A DNA stretch of 54,426 nucleotides from an uncultured Thalassotalea sp. (GTDB taxonomy: Bacteria > Pseudomonadota > Gammaproteobacteria > Enterobacterales > Alteromonadaceae): NCBI GenBank assembly GCA_947502355.1, contig CANMZP010000030.1:1-54426 (forward strand), in the 5' to 3' direction. Both the position numbers and the translations under genes were made by a program. How positions within the stretch are numbered: the stretch's first letter is position 1; every line of letters begins with the position of its first letter. Below, piece by piece: positions 37,001 to 46,700 of the stretch. Under the pieces are notes generated by a model. That model saw only the letters and a program-made list of their open reading frames with translations. It did not search any database and was not told the origin of the DNA.

Positions 37001-39218
37001 GATGATTAACACACCAGATACAGCAGAAAGTTTATTACTAGCACTTGATGAAGATGCTACGTTTCAAAAAATGATCGTTGTACCTGAAAATACCAAACGC
37101 TTAGTTGTTGAAGTGCATGGGTTATTGGAGTCCGAAGCAAAAGGCACTTTTGAGCAAGGCTCTGCATCTGTTTACATGGGTAAAGACTACGATAACGATG
37201 GCATTATCGAACCTGCCACTGAAATCTTATGTTTTTCTAACTCACCAAGTCACGATAACTTTTGTAATTTAAATGATCCTGAGCCAGGTACTTACTGGGC
37301 GGTATTCCATAACCCAGCGAACCTTTATGGTGAATACCCAACAATTGCTGAAAAGTTTGCTGTCGCTACAGCGGTTGTTTCTAATGAGATTGCAACCAAT
37401 ATGTCAGCGGAATTACCGGCAAGCACAGGTAATGACACAGTCGATTTAGAGATCAACTGGGATATGGAAATGGCAGAAGGTGATGTGTATTACACCGCGA
37501 TTGATGTTGGCATTTCAGCTACAAATGCTGGTAACTTGGGGACAATTGGTTTTATGTTAACTCGTGGCGAAAACGACGTTAGCATCACTAGCTCACAAGA
37601 CCACGCTAAAGTTGGTGATAATGTTGAATTAACCTTTAATGTTCTTGCCAATAATTCAGGGGCAGATCGTGATTTTACGATTACGACAACCATACCAGAA
37701 GGTGTGGTGTTAACTGAAGATAACCTAGCTAAGTCTAATACAGAAGCTGCGACATTGATGCTTGAAGGTAATACTCTAACAATTACTGGCGTACAACCCA
37801 ATACAGGGTCAGTAGATCATCATTATAACATTACCACTAATGCGACTGATGAAATGTGTATGACACCAAATGTAGGTAATTCCAACCCTGGTGGTTACAT
37901 CAACTTAGAAGACTTTAATATCTACCCAATTTTCGCCGGTTTAGATGAAAATGGTAATAATACCAATGTTGGCTTTAGATGGGCAAACACCAACCTATTT
38001 GACACCTCAATACTATTTGGTGATTACACAGATTCGTACCACCTGTATAACAATAAAGACAGCTACTTACCGGATCTAGTGAAAATTGGTGGTAACGGAC
38101 AATTAGCCTTTACCGATCGTCCATTATTCTGGGATTTTTACTTCCCATTACCGTTTGATGGTTTTCCAGAAGAAATCATCGCGCCACTATGGCGCTCTGG
38201 TAATCCAATATTAAATCGTGAGTCATTTAATACTGAGTTAGATTGGAATTCAGGTGTTTCTATGGCCTTTACTAATGACGGTTGGGCAATCATTGAGTGG
38301 GATAACGCCAGCGATTATGCTTATGCTGGCCAAGACTGGCAAGCGGGCAAAACACTTTGGGAACGTCGTGATAACAGTTTCGATTTTGAAGTGCTTATCC
38401 ATGCAGACGTACGCCATAACGATGGTGAGTATGAGCTAGTAATGGCTTATGACAATATTGATTTTGGTAGTACCGATGGTCGCGGTTCAGTTGGTATTAA
38501 GGGCTATTCAAGTAAATTTGATGTTTATGGTCCATTAACTGGCTATAAAGGTGAGCAGTTCGCATTAGATAACTTAGATGAAGTCATAAAAGATGATCTT
38601 ATTGTTTGTTACGACTACGTGGGTCCTGAATCATCACAATTTAATGTTACGTTAAACTTTGATATTACTAGCGAGTTTTCAGGTCGTGATCTTGAATTCA
38701 CCGCGGTATCAACAGTTGAAGGCATGGCTGATATCAACATGAGTCAAATGATTGCTGTGAACAGCAACATTACCTTATCTGCATTAAATGATATGGAAAT
38801 TGACGAAAATACTGATTTTGAAATTCAAGTTGCCTTCATCGATGATCTAAACACAGCAAATACAGTGTCGGTATCGGGCGACGCTATTGCAAGCTTTACA
38901 TCAGTTGCTACAGCTTCAGGTGCTACGTTAACAGTAACACCAAAAGCGAACTATTACGGCGAGTCAAAAGTGATGGTAACAGTTGCTGATGTCGATGTAC
39001 CTTCTGATCAAACCTCTACAAGCTTTATGCTAATGGTTAACTCTGACGGTATCGAATTAGGTTGTACCAATAGTACAGCAGTTAACTTTGATTCGTCGGC
39101 AAACCAAAATGATGGTAGTTGTATCCTTCCGGAAGATAAGAGCAGTTCTTCAGGCTCATTTGGATGGGTTATGATATTGCTATTAAGCTTTATTAGCTTG
39201 GGAAGAAAGGTAAAGTAA
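34041..39218 (+). CDS. Very large secreted S8 protease, PA insert
   Basis: An exported S8 protease of 1725 residues. Signal peptide 1-22, I9-like propeptide (about 80-195). Complete triad: D232 in VAVIDTGI, H310 in GHGSHTAST, S718 in ISGTSMATPHVAG, with oxyanion AAGNSG. A PA domain with several cysteines is inserted (about 490-650). The C-terminal half holds Fn3-like, CARDB/DUF11-like (FNVLANNSGADRDFTITTTIP), nidogen-like beta and cadherin-like modules. It ends in a GlyGly-CTERM-like tail (SSSGSFGWVMILLLS, basic end RKVK). A good ribosome site (GGAGAG) precedes the ATG. It is divergent from the MipA-DUF3019-two-component operon. The catalytic core resembles the protease at 19901, especially around KLIGI(I/R)SY and DYQGHGSH. 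Confidence 0.94.
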   Translation: MKIKKIALAISVAAYSAGAAYAAESLKSAHKLQPVKVTAEQIKQRQQASLPSDQSMVRNDGLNVHINQQHGKFVPEADITGEHTYIVRLVDQPVAIVANNQSSSIAQEMQTKGISRLYKNGKTQVNAAQQYEQQLLTTQRSVITEVQSVIGSKQVREQFTKALNGFSMKMTQAQAQDVARLGTVAHVQRAKMYDLLSDQGPQTIGADQIWNGNATLDQVNYKGEGQIVAVIDTGINSDHPSFAAVGADGYAHVNPWGAGNYVGNCAVQELADVISCNDKLIGIRSYSAITDVHQEFRADWPAIGEDYQGHGSHTASTAAGNVLYDVDFVKMQAGDADGKADGDVVKAALFPMLSGVAPHANIIAYQVCLSDNDENRQGCPEEALVAGVEDAIADGVDVINFSIGGQDKDVWSDPVQLAFLSAREAGINVAAAAGNSGQACGDECFGAIDNSSPWLAQVAATTHDRKIAVETSVEYNGFIDPALGSEVPPGIDYPVVGGSINNTEISGVVVWAKDYVDSTGEQDWNGYCVNDYPAGTFDFFKDGTAIAGAADGTTNVIVVCQRHYPTDPAANARTAKAEHVMAGGADGFILYNADPTQGTVNDSYVLPSVHFTNEQFYGKNLGWQHPDNTDGIATWLDSWDELGHQIIIKSTLVELQVNEDNGDWLADFSSRGPSYHNRDVLAPTLAAPGVDIYAAYADEKPFQSQPFSADYIAISGTSMATPHVAGAMALIRQANPTWTATEVQSALSMTADNVVQYHRLNNESDAVGTAENYRAGAGRINVANAVQAGLVMDETAENFKMADPYNGGTPHKLNLPNLIDLSCAPECSWIRTVKATRDGTWTISNEAVRSWAFDMNTQTDENGIEIQATPATFTLKAGETQTIVVKASIDAAQGIWGDGEGELHSALVFTADDDNIPDSRWPMAFSYDARDMPTRVSGIAHRDNSSYQINGLKVPKADNPVGRVFTPVKADIEHIELHKDDDIVPPWMINTPDTAESLLLALDEDATFQKMIVVPENTKRLVVEVHGLLESEAKGTFEQGSASVYMGKDYDNDGIIEPATEILCFSNSPSHDNFCNLNDPEPGTYWAVFHNPANLYGEYPTIAEKFAVATAVVSNEIATNMSAELPASTGNDTVDLEINWDMEMAEGDVYYTAIDVGISATNAGNLGTIGFMLTRGENDVSITSSQDHAKVGDNVELTFNVLANNSGADRDFTITTTIPEGVVLTEDNLAKSNTEAATLMLEGNTLTITGVQPNTGSVDHHYNITTNATDEMCMTPNVGNSNPGGYINLEDFNIYPIFAGLDENGNNTNVGFRWANTNLFDTSILFGDYTDSYHLYNNKDSYLPDLVKIGGNGQLAFTDRPLFWDFYFPLPFDGFPEEIIAPLWRSGNPILNRESFNTELDWNSGVSMAFTNDGWAIIEWDNASDYAYAGQDWQAGKTLWERRDNSFDFEVLIHADVRHNDGEYELVMAYDNIDFGSTDGRGSVGIKGYSSKFDVYGPLTGYKGEQFALDNLDEVIKDDLIVCYDYVGPESSQFNVTLNFDITSEFSGRDLEFTAVSTVEGMADINMSQMIAVNSNITLSALNDMEIDENTDFEIQVAFIDDLNTANTVSVSGDAIASFTSVATASGATLTVTPKANYYGESKVMVTVADVDVPSDQTSTSFMLMVNSDGIELGCTNSTAVNFDSSANQNDGSCILPEDKSSSSGSFGWVMILLLSFISLGRKVK

Positions 39219-39257
39219 AAGTATAATTTATCGAAAGGTTTTTTATATTAATAACAA

Positions 39258-39288
39258 AAGCAAACAGGCTACGCTGTTTGCTTTTTTT
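39258..39288 (+). terminator. Terminator of the large S8 protease
   Basis: AAGCAAACAG / CTGTTTGCTT is a 10-bp stem with a 6-nt loop followed by a T run. It lies 40 bp after the stop codon at 39218. From here to 39570 I see no gene. Confidence 0.9.
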
Positions 39289-39570
39289 CGTTATACAAAC
39301 GCAGCTAATGTGCTTAGAAATCACATTGAAAGTGGTATAAGTTAGCCTTTGATGATGATATTAGAGCAATAGTTTGCATTCTGAACCATTAGATACACAC
39401 CAAACGTTTCACCAGCAAGACGTAATATCATGTCGGCCAACAGTTACAATGCCTGTCTACGTACATTCAGCTGACTTTCGGCAAATGGCACGAACGGCCT
39501 GTCGGGAAAGTCGGCGGTATTGCTTCTCTTTAGAAGTACTTATGGAAATGAGGAAAATAGTACACAAACG

Positions 39571-39600
39571 AAAAACGGGACCTATGGAGGTCCCGTTTTT
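39571..39600. terminator. Perfect hairpin terminator, probably the original tRNA-Ser terminator
   Basis: AAAAACGGGACCT / AGGTCCCGTTTTT is a 13-bp perfect stem with a 4-nt loop. It lies 10 bp outside the left attachment site of the island. On the minus strand it would follow directly the 3' end of tRNA-Ser if the island were absent. It was therefore likely the terminator of that tRNA before integration. Confidence 0.8.
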
Positions 39601-39610
39601 ACTGGTTTTA

Positions 39611-39643
39611 ATGGCGGTGACGGAGAGATTCGAACTCTCGAAA
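39611..39643. repeat. Island attachment site, left (33-bp direct repeat)
   Basis: A 33-bp segment identical to 51696-51728, the last 32 bases of tRNA-Ser plus one flanking base. It is the displaced copy of the tRNA 3' end that marks the far boundary of an integrated element. Confidence 0.92.
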
Positions 39644-39826
39644 CTGAGCTACCAACGTCAAAACATTAAAAATCAACAAGTTAACGATACCCTAATCTAA
39701 GGGTTTGTACCAACACTTTGTACCACTAATTCCTCATTTTCACCTTTGTTAATGAAAGTCAGTGGAACAAATTGCTATAAGTGATAGTATATTGAACTAC
39801 TATGAAATAATAAAAAGCGTGATTGA

Positions 39827-40573
39827 ATGGAAGCTCATAATATCCCCAGACAAAGCCCTGACAAGTTACCAGCCAAATGTCTTAACAATGCTTGCCGACA
39901 TGAATTCAATGGTCATAACCCTATTTTCGTTGGTGGCGGCAGTCGGGGGATTACTGTTCAGGGGTTTAAAATTACTTGCCCAAAATGTGGCTCTTGGGCT
40001 CAACAAGTTGATTGGGAAATAGACTGGCAAGGAAAATTTCAAATAACCTCATTGCTAGCTGATCTAAGGAACATTGACGATTCTGAAAAGCTGAAAAAGT
40101 TAAAGTCAAACCTTGAGGCTGCTAACGATGAAAATATTGCTACAGAACTTACAGACGCTCTTGAGCAAGTTGATCCTAGCTTTTCCCAATACAGAGATTA
40201 CCTGAAATCCTTATCAGCAAAATCAAATTACACTTTAATCAACTTACTAATTAGCTTAATCATGCTCTTTATCACAGGTGCATCATTCGTTGTCCAGAGT
40301 GATTCTAAAGAGATTTCAGAGGAGGCTAATGAGATTCAAAGAGAAAGTCTTGAACTCGAAAAGGAAAAGTTCAACTACCAAAAGCAACAAGATGCCCAAA
40401 AGGTTAAAGAGCTAGAAGAAAAGATCAAAAACCTCATAAGATCAGATAAGTCAGAAACCAATAAACTGCCGAATAAATGTTTCATAAAAGGCTCTCTCAG
40501 AAACAAGCCATGCCCTTGTGGTAGCGGTAAGAAAGCCAAGAAGTGCCATCCCTACGGCTTACAATCAGCTTAG
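39827..40573 (+). CDS. Zinc-ribbon, TM, SEC-C motif protein
   Basis: A 248-residue protein of unknown function. The N-terminus has a cysteine ribbon (CLNNAC and, 30 residues on, CPKCG). A helical middle follows, then one TM helix near residues 134-156 (YTLINLLISLIMLFITGASF). A charged coiled coil (about 165-205, NEIQRESLELEKEKFNYQKQ) leads to a C-terminal SEC-C zinc motif, CPCGSGKKAKKCH. SEC-C motifs occur in SecA and in various nucleic-acid or quality-control proteins. As the first gene at the left end of the island it may be a defence or accessory gene. The combination is unusual. Alternative starts exist because the frame opens just before the ATG. Confidence 0.7.
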   Translation: MEAHNIPRQSPDKLPAKCLNNACRHEFNGHNPIFVGGGSRGITVQGFKITCPKCGSWAQQVDWEIDWQGKFQITSLLADLRNIDDSEKLKKLKSNLEAANDENIATELTDALEQVDPSFSQYRDYLKSLSAKSNYTLINLLISLIMLFITGASFVVQSDSKEISEEANEIQRESLELEKEKFNYQKQQDAQKVKELEEKIKNLIRSDKSETNKLPNKCFIKGSLRNKPCPCGSGKKAKKCHPYGLQSA

Positions 40574-40738
40574 ATTAATCTTCCCATAATCTCACCGTAT
40601 CAAGCACATAGCTTGAAAGCATCCGTTTCTTAACCTACCATCTTGAACCACTCAAAGGATGGTCTAAAAGTAGGGGGTTGACAGTTTTCCGCCTAGCTCA
40701 TAGAATACCCCTACTTTCAATACAGCGGATCAGAGACC

Positions 40739-41323
40739 ATGAGCCAGAGAACTTACTTTTACTGCCGAGTATCAACAATCGAACAAACAACCGAAAACCA
40801 AGTGCAGGCGTTTAAAGATAAAGGCTATGTGATTGATCCAGCTTTTGTCGTAGAGGAGACTGTTTCAGGAGCTGTCTGCGCTATGGAGCGTAAAGGGTTC
40901 AGGGCAATGGTTGAACACAAGCTAATGAAAGGAGATACACTGGTTGTCTTAAAGCTAGACCGTTTAGGCCGTGACAACATTGATGTACAACAGACTATAA
41001 AGCTACTCAGTGATAAGGGGGTTAACGTACACAGCTTAGACCTACCTACAAGGGACTTAACGACCTCTGAGGGTAAGTTGATGCTAAGAATGTTTACAGC
41101 CTTTGCTGAGTTCGAACGTGACCGTATTCGGGAGCGCACCATTGAGGGGCAAGCTAGAGCCAGAGCGCAAGGGAAAACGATAGGTAGACCAAGTAAGGCA
41201 ACCCCTGAGAAAGTTGCTAAATTGCGCTCTGAGGGGCTGTCAATTGCTAAAACAGCAGAGGCTTTGGGTGTGTCTGTCTCTACTGTTAAACGCCTGCAAG
41301 CAGTACACAAAGGTACCCAATAA
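40739..41323 (+). CDS. Serine recombinase (resolvase/invertase family)
   Basis: A small serine recombinase of 194 residues. The catalytic domain shows YCRVSTIEQTTENQ (nucleophile Ser12), LVVLKLDRLGRD and the EFERDRIRERT helix E motif. The C-terminal HTH of the Hin/resolvase type is visible (KVAKLRSEGLSIAKTAEALGVSVSTVKRL). The size matches resolvases and DNA invertases such as Pin and Gin. No obvious invertible segment flanked by inverted sites is seen nearby, so it may work as a resolvase or in trans. It is on the plus strand with its own upstream region of 165 bp. Confidence 0.92.
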   Translation: MSQRTYFYCRVSTIEQTTENQVQAFKDKGYVIDPAFVVEETVSGAVCAMERKGFRAMVEHKLMKGDTLVVLKLDRLGRDNIDVQQTIKLLSDKGVNVHSLDLPTRDLTTSEGKLMLRMFTAFAEFERDRIRERTIEGQARARAQGKTIGRPSKATPEKVAKLRSEGLSIAKTAEALGVSVSTVKRLQAVHKGTQ

Positions 41324-41818
41324 CTGGTTTGTGCCAATTTCAGCTATTCGATTAGTTGATTTTATTTTTAACTTAACTAACAAAGTATACGTTAGCGGAC
41401 GTTTACCACAGATGAGTATATGAGAATTTAAATGATGTTTTTTTGCCAGTAAGTAGTTAAACCTGAGTGTGAAAAATGCCACCATTGCGGACATTCGCCT
41501 TTTTAAATATAAAAATAGATTAGCTTACCTTAACTCCCCAATAAGAATTAGATTGAGCGAATCGTAACAATGACTTCTGACTCCCTTTCAAAAGTAAATA
41601 TTAGAATTAATTTGACTCGTGGGGAGTTCTTAATAATTACGCTTAGGCATTCGTCAGCCATTATAATTAGATTTTATCACTGACAAAAGCCTTTGAGGAC
41701 TTTCATTGTGCCAACCATACCTCTTAATTTTAACGGTGCTTTCTTTTGGCATTTATAGTGGCATAGCTAATAAAAAAGCGACAAATAATTTATGTGCAAA
41801 AATAAAATCAACCTCAAT
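41324..41818. other. Non-coding island segment, possible remnants
   Basis: About 495 bp without a convincing gene. It contains an imperfect inverted repeat, AACTCCCC at 41534 and GGGGAGTT at 41622 with similar AT-rich flanks (AATAAGAATTAGAT and ATTAGAATTAAT). A short frame around 41449-41497 ends CEKCHHCGHSPF before a stop, which may be the tail of a lost zinc-binding protein. Neither is strong. Confidence 0.35.
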
Positions 41819-41874
41819 CTTGACAGCGCTGTCAAGGTGAGACTAGTATTTTGTTAACATGATTTTAACAAAAT
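41819..41874 (+). promoter_or_regulatory. Promoter and palindromic operator of the toxin gene
   Basis: The perfect 18-bp palindrome CTTGACAGCGCTGTCAAG (41819-41836) contains the -35 hexamer TTGACA. An 18-bp spacer leads to TAGTAT (41844-41849), a fair sigma-70 -10. Just beyond lies a second inverted repeat, ATTTTGTTAA / TTAACAAAAT, ending about 18 bp before the start codon at 41892. A repressor binding the palindrome would block RNA polymerase directly. The repressor is unknown. Confidence 0.6.
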
Positions 41875-41891
41875 AAAGATAGGGAAGTTTT

Positions 41892-43583
41892 ATGATTCGA
41901 ATACTCTTTCTATGCCTCGCAATTTTTTGTAGTCCTCAATTATTAGCAGCATCGTTTAATCAGAGTGATTTCACTTCCGGCTCTGATGTTTTTACATTTT
42001 CATGGGATACCAGTGGTACAAGTGGTGATTGCCAAATAGTTCGTAATGACTCTTCTACGATTCTTTACCGTGGATATAACACCTCATTTACTGAAACTAG
42101 CGTAACGGTAGGAACATGGATTTATACGTTATCTTGTTATAACGTTGTTCCATTTGGCCCTCCAGCCTTATTTCAGGAAGATCAAATAACGGTAACAGTA
42201 ACCGCCCAGGAATCAGGAGATACAGGAGGCATCACTGAAGAAATACCCGGTTCTCTAACTAATACGGCTAAAGTGAACAGTAAAGGTGAAGCAATAATCA
42301 AAATTGATTTACCAATTCCAGCAGGGGTAGCTTCTCTAAAGCCACAGCTGTCAATTTCATATAATAGTAATGTTTTAACAGCTAATCGTGGTGGTGGTGG
42401 ATTTTTAGGGAGTAAAGACCACTTGATTGGTTTTGGTTGGCGCTTAGATGGATTTTCAAAGATACATATATGTCAATTAGGCTATCCAAATATTGTTGGT
42501 GAAGCTGATGCAGCTTCTTCCAAAGGAAGACTTTGCTTAGACGGCTCAGCACTTCAGTTAGCATCGGGGACGGATACATATTATCTGGAAAAGAACCAAG
42601 GTATAAAAGTAAAGCGTATTGGGACTTCCAGTGAAACCAATACATTTGAAGTAACGATGCCAAATGGGACTGTAAGAGAATATGGTACTGCGCAATATTC
42701 AAAAGAAAGAGTTCCTAGTTCAAACTTATACCCAATTCATGGTTGGTATATTTCTAAGGCTACAGATGTTTTTGGAAATGTCATACGTTATGAATATTTA
42801 AACACAAACAGCATGTATAAAACATACCCGCAATACATATATTATGGGGATAATGAAGATGTCAGGATAAAACTCAATTACACAGACAGAGAGGTAAATG
42901 TTACTACATCAGATTGGAAGTTTTTTGCATTTTCAGGCTTAACTCTTAATAAAATAGACGTTGAAGTAAAGGACAATAGTTCATCTTATAGAAAAGCTAA
43001 AGAATTTATATTACATCAAGTAGTTGGAAGTCCATTTTCAGGTAATGGACGTTCAGGAAGCTACCTACAATTAGATTCAATCACGGCTTGTGGATATGAT
43101 ATTGATTCTGTTAAAAATTGTTTTAAGCCCATTAAAATTGAATGGAGCAGCATAAACTCGTTAAATTATGTTTCAGCTATTGAAGATGGATTTAATAAAA
43201 AGACACGTTTTGTATTGGATCAACTTAAAAGTAGTAATACTAATTCTCGTTTTACTGAAACACCTTTTGGCTCATTTTCTAAACCTTCAAATGTGCAAGA
43301 CTATTCCAGTACGGCTAGCTATTATGCCGTTAAAGAACTTTACCAAAGTAATGGTGTCGGTGGAGAGCGTAAAAAAACATTTTCTTACTACGGTAACCCA
43401 ATAGAAAGTAAGTATGGCTATGGCACTTTAGGGTTTGCTGCTCAAAAAATCACTGATACGTTAACGGGTGTAGTTACCTATAACCAACTTAGGTTCGATG
43501 CACCATTCCAAGGTAAATTAGCGCAGCAACTTGTAAAGAAATCATCTTCAGGGCATTTTCTCAGTCGTAAGCAATGGGCTTGA
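41892..43583 (+). CDS. SpvB-Rhs toxin, N-terminal part (ends at in-frame TGA)
   Basis: The N-terminal 563 codons of a large SpvB/TcdB-Rhs polymorphic toxin. Signal peptide at residues 1-20 (MIRILFLCLAIFCSPQLLAA), an Ig-like domain (about 24-110), then the SpvB domain starting at PGSLTNTAKVNSKGEAIIKI and PAGVASLKPQLSISYNS. The frame ends at TGA (43581-43583). The same frame continues without another stop through 43584-47309, and its translation there (ENWTKKYSTEAPTASKF) is consistent with one protein. The gene is therefore split by a single nonsense codon relative to a 1805-residue ancestor. The N-terminal piece alone would be secreted but lacks the toxin tip. Confidence 0.88.
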   Translation: MIRILFLCLAIFCSPQLLAASFNQSDFTSGSDVFTFSWDTSGTSGDCQIVRNDSSTILYRGYNTSFTETSVTVGTWIYTLSCYNVVPFGPPALFQEDQITVTVTAQESGDTGGITEEIPGSLTNTAKVNSKGEAIIKIDLPIPAGVASLKPQLSISYNSNVLTANRGGGGFLGSKDHLIGFGWRLDGFSKIHICQLGYPNIVGEADAASSKGRLCLDGSALQLASGTDTYYLEKNQGIKVKRIGTSSETNTFEVTMPNGTVREYGTAQYSKERVPSSNLYPIHGWYISKATDVFGNVIRYEYLNTNSMYKTYPQYIYYGDNEDVRIKLNYTDREVNVTTSDWKFFAFSGLTLNKIDVEVKDNSSSYRKAKEFILHQVVGSPFSGNGRSGSYLQLDSITACGYDIDSVKNCFKPIKIEWSSINSLNYVSAIEDGFNKKTRFVLDQLKSSNTNSRFTETPFGSFSKPSNVQDYSSTASYYAVKELYQSNGVGGERKKTFSYYGNPIESKYGYGTLGFAAQKITDTLTGVVTYNQLRFDAPFQGKLAQQLVKKSSSGHFLSRKQWA

Positions 43584-43733
43584 GAAAACTGGACAAAAAA
43601 ATATAGCACTGAAGCACCAACAGCATCAAAATTCGCTGGGAATAGTGCATATAAGATCATTGATTATACTGTTGATAACATTTACCCCAAATATACAAAT
43701 GAATTTAGCTACGAATCTGGTTCACTTGTTTCA

Positions 43734-46700
43734 GTGAAAGAAACATACGTTAGTCAATCTTTCGATACGGATGGTTTTGTTAACTATCAGACAACAACGC
43801 AGACTATAAGTAACTCAGGCACTCCAGCCGAAAACGCTGGTGTTTGGGGGAAGTTCAATCAAATATCAACGGGAAGCCAATTACGTAAAACCATCATTAA
43901 TAGTACCTTAAGTAATAGTATTTCAACAACAAACTGGCTGATTGGATTTGAAACTTACAACCGCATCAGAAAACACAACCAAAGCAATAGCTTGCATCAA
44001 GACATTACAAATCGAACAACGAGATACGGAAGCACCAACTTAATAGGTACCCTAACAAAATTTGAAAATGATCCGGACTTAGAATTAACAAAAACGTATC
44101 AATATTCAAATAGTGGGCTTGTAACAAATGTTGAAACATCGGGGCAACATATAGAAAGTAATTCAGTACAAATAACCAACTTTCAGTATGGTCGTTTTCC
44201 AAGCCGTACAGTTAATGACTTAGGACATGTAAATCAATACACGTATGATTTATCTACAGGTCATAAAATTTCTGAAACAGACCCGAATAACTTTACAGCT
44301 ACCACTAAGGTAAATGGTCTAGGGCAAATAACACAGACCACAGACCACCTAGGGGTAACATCTAAGCAAACAAGGTTTTTCTGTAGTAATACATGTCCTT
44401 CATATGCTCAATATTCAAATGTTTTTGAAAGTGATGTTACGCCAACTAAAGTCATCTATTTTGACGCTTTAGGCAGGGAGATTGAAACTAAAGTTAAAGG
44501 GGTAGATGGTCAATGGATATATAAAACGCACCAATTCAATAGTCATGGACACTTATGGCGAGAGTCTCAGCCTCATTATTCAGGAAACGCAGCATTTACA
44601 ACGTATACTTACGATAACTATACTGGGCGAAAAACTAATATTGCCTACAATAATGGAGGCTCGTTATCACTTAGCTATTCCTATAATTCAAGCTATGGTG
44701 GTACTCGAGTTAAACAAACCCGTTATATTAAAAATCATTTAGGTAGTAGTCTAGGAAGTCAAACTAAGTATATTTATCATAATAGGCTTGGTGAAGTAGT
44801 TAACGTCACTGAAGCATATGGCTCACCAGAGCAAGTCACATCAACTTTTACTTATGATGGTGTTGGTAATTTAACATCAACTGTAGTAAATGGCTCACTT
44901 ACGGTATCGGCTGAATTTGATGATGCGGGTAATAGAACATTATTAGTAGATCCTAGCGTGGGCACCGTTTCCACCAAATATAATGCCAGAAACCAAGCTC
45001 GCTGGGAGAGTGATAATAGTGGTCAAATAACCACAACGACTTATGACTCCCTAGGTCGGGAGAAAACACAAAGTTCAAATGATGGGGTTCAATATACTTA
45101 TTATGACCCTCTTTACAATATTGGAGGTATCAACTATCAGTTATTTGATGATGCGCTATCTGGATATTCACATAAACAACAATACTACTTTCACAGTACT
45201 GGTTTATTAAAACAAAAAACAACTCAGATTGATGTTTCTGGATTCTCTCGCCGATATTATTATCAATATTGGAATTATGACACTTATGGGCGATTAAATG
45301 AGCAAACGGCTGCGAATGGATTTAAAACAGTTTATAAATACAATAATGAAAACCACTTGTTTGCCATTGAAGACTTTTCAGGTAACCGACTTAAAGAAAT
45401 ATTCACTACTGATGCGTTTGGTAACCCAATAGATACCCAATTAGGTGAGCAGATTACAGTTGTTAAAAATACTAATATTACAACTGGTATTTTAGAAGCG
45501 GTTTATAGCACTAATCACCATGGTACATTACAAAATAATAATTATGATTGGCAAACTAATGGCGTTTTAGAGTCACGTACCAATCATCAACTGGGTTACA
45601 CCGAGTACTTCGAGTATGACAACCTCAATCGTTTAGAAAACGCTAAAATTCAATCAGGCTCAGTAATTAAGCGACAATTAAGAACGAGTTTTGATGTCTA
45701 TGGCAACATTACTAATAAAGATACCATTATTGGCTCAGGAAGTGATGTTAACGGTTATATTTATGGACAAAATGGCGCAAGTAAAAATGCGGTCACTTAC
45801 GCTCAAGTTAATGGGGTATCACAAAACTTATCTTATGATTTAAATGGACAAATTACGCGTTATGATAGTACATCAAATAATGATGATAAATGGTTAGATT
45901 GGAACAGTAGAGGTAAGCCTGTTCGAATAACGCGCGGAATTTCACATAGCAATTATCAAGCTCAAGATAACTTCGCTTATGGTATTAATGGCAGTCGATA
46001 TTATCGTAAATCCTCTTGGAAAGACAAGAATGGCATTCTTAAAACAGAGCATACATTTTACATAGGCTCTGATGAAGATGTCATAACAAATGAAGCAATA
46101 GGCATTACGAGTATTAAAAGAGCTAATTATGGCTTTATGGTGGTTAATAAAAAAACACTAAGTAGTGGTTCAGTTCAGATTGCTAAGTCATATTTATTAT
46201 CAGATCACCTAGGCTCCATTGAAAAAATAGTTGATGAAAATGGTTATTATGTAAATCGCGCTTATGATCCTTATGGAGAGCGTCGTGATGCTAATTGGTT
46301 AGGTGTTGTTACTGCAATTGAACTAATTGCAAATGCAGGGGAATATTCGTTGCCGTCCAGAATTGGCTATACAGGCCATGAGCATCTAGACGGTACAGGC
46401 TTGATACACATGAATGGGCGTGTATATGACCCCCTTCTAGGTCGTTTTTTAAGCCCGGACTTGCTGATACAAGCTCCATATTTTAGTCAGAGTTATAATC
46501 GCTATACCTATGTATTTAATAACCCAATGGCTTTTTATGACCCGAGTGGATATGCGGGCACTAGTAATCAAGTTGGTCAAACAGAAACGGGGCTAATAAA
46601 AGAAGATAACGACGACGCTAAGCCTAAAACAGTAGTCATTCAATATATTGATGAAAATGGTAATGTTACAAGCGAGAGAGAGGTAGCCAAAGGTGAAGGT

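Noticed and set aside
39374-39700. 108-codon open frame on the plus strand
   Set aside because: It crosses the terminator at 39571-39600 and the tRNA-derived att site, has no ribosome site and no recognisable product.
40825-41337. 170-codon open frame antisense to the serine recombinase
   Set aside because: The plus-strand frame has a full resolvase domain with catalytic Ser and HTH. The antisense frame is a shadow with no domain.
43581-43583. TGA in the Rhs toxin as a selenocysteine codon
   Set aside because: The 40 bases after it (A-rich, no strong stem-loop) do not look like a bacterial SECIS, and the protein family is not a known selenoprotein.
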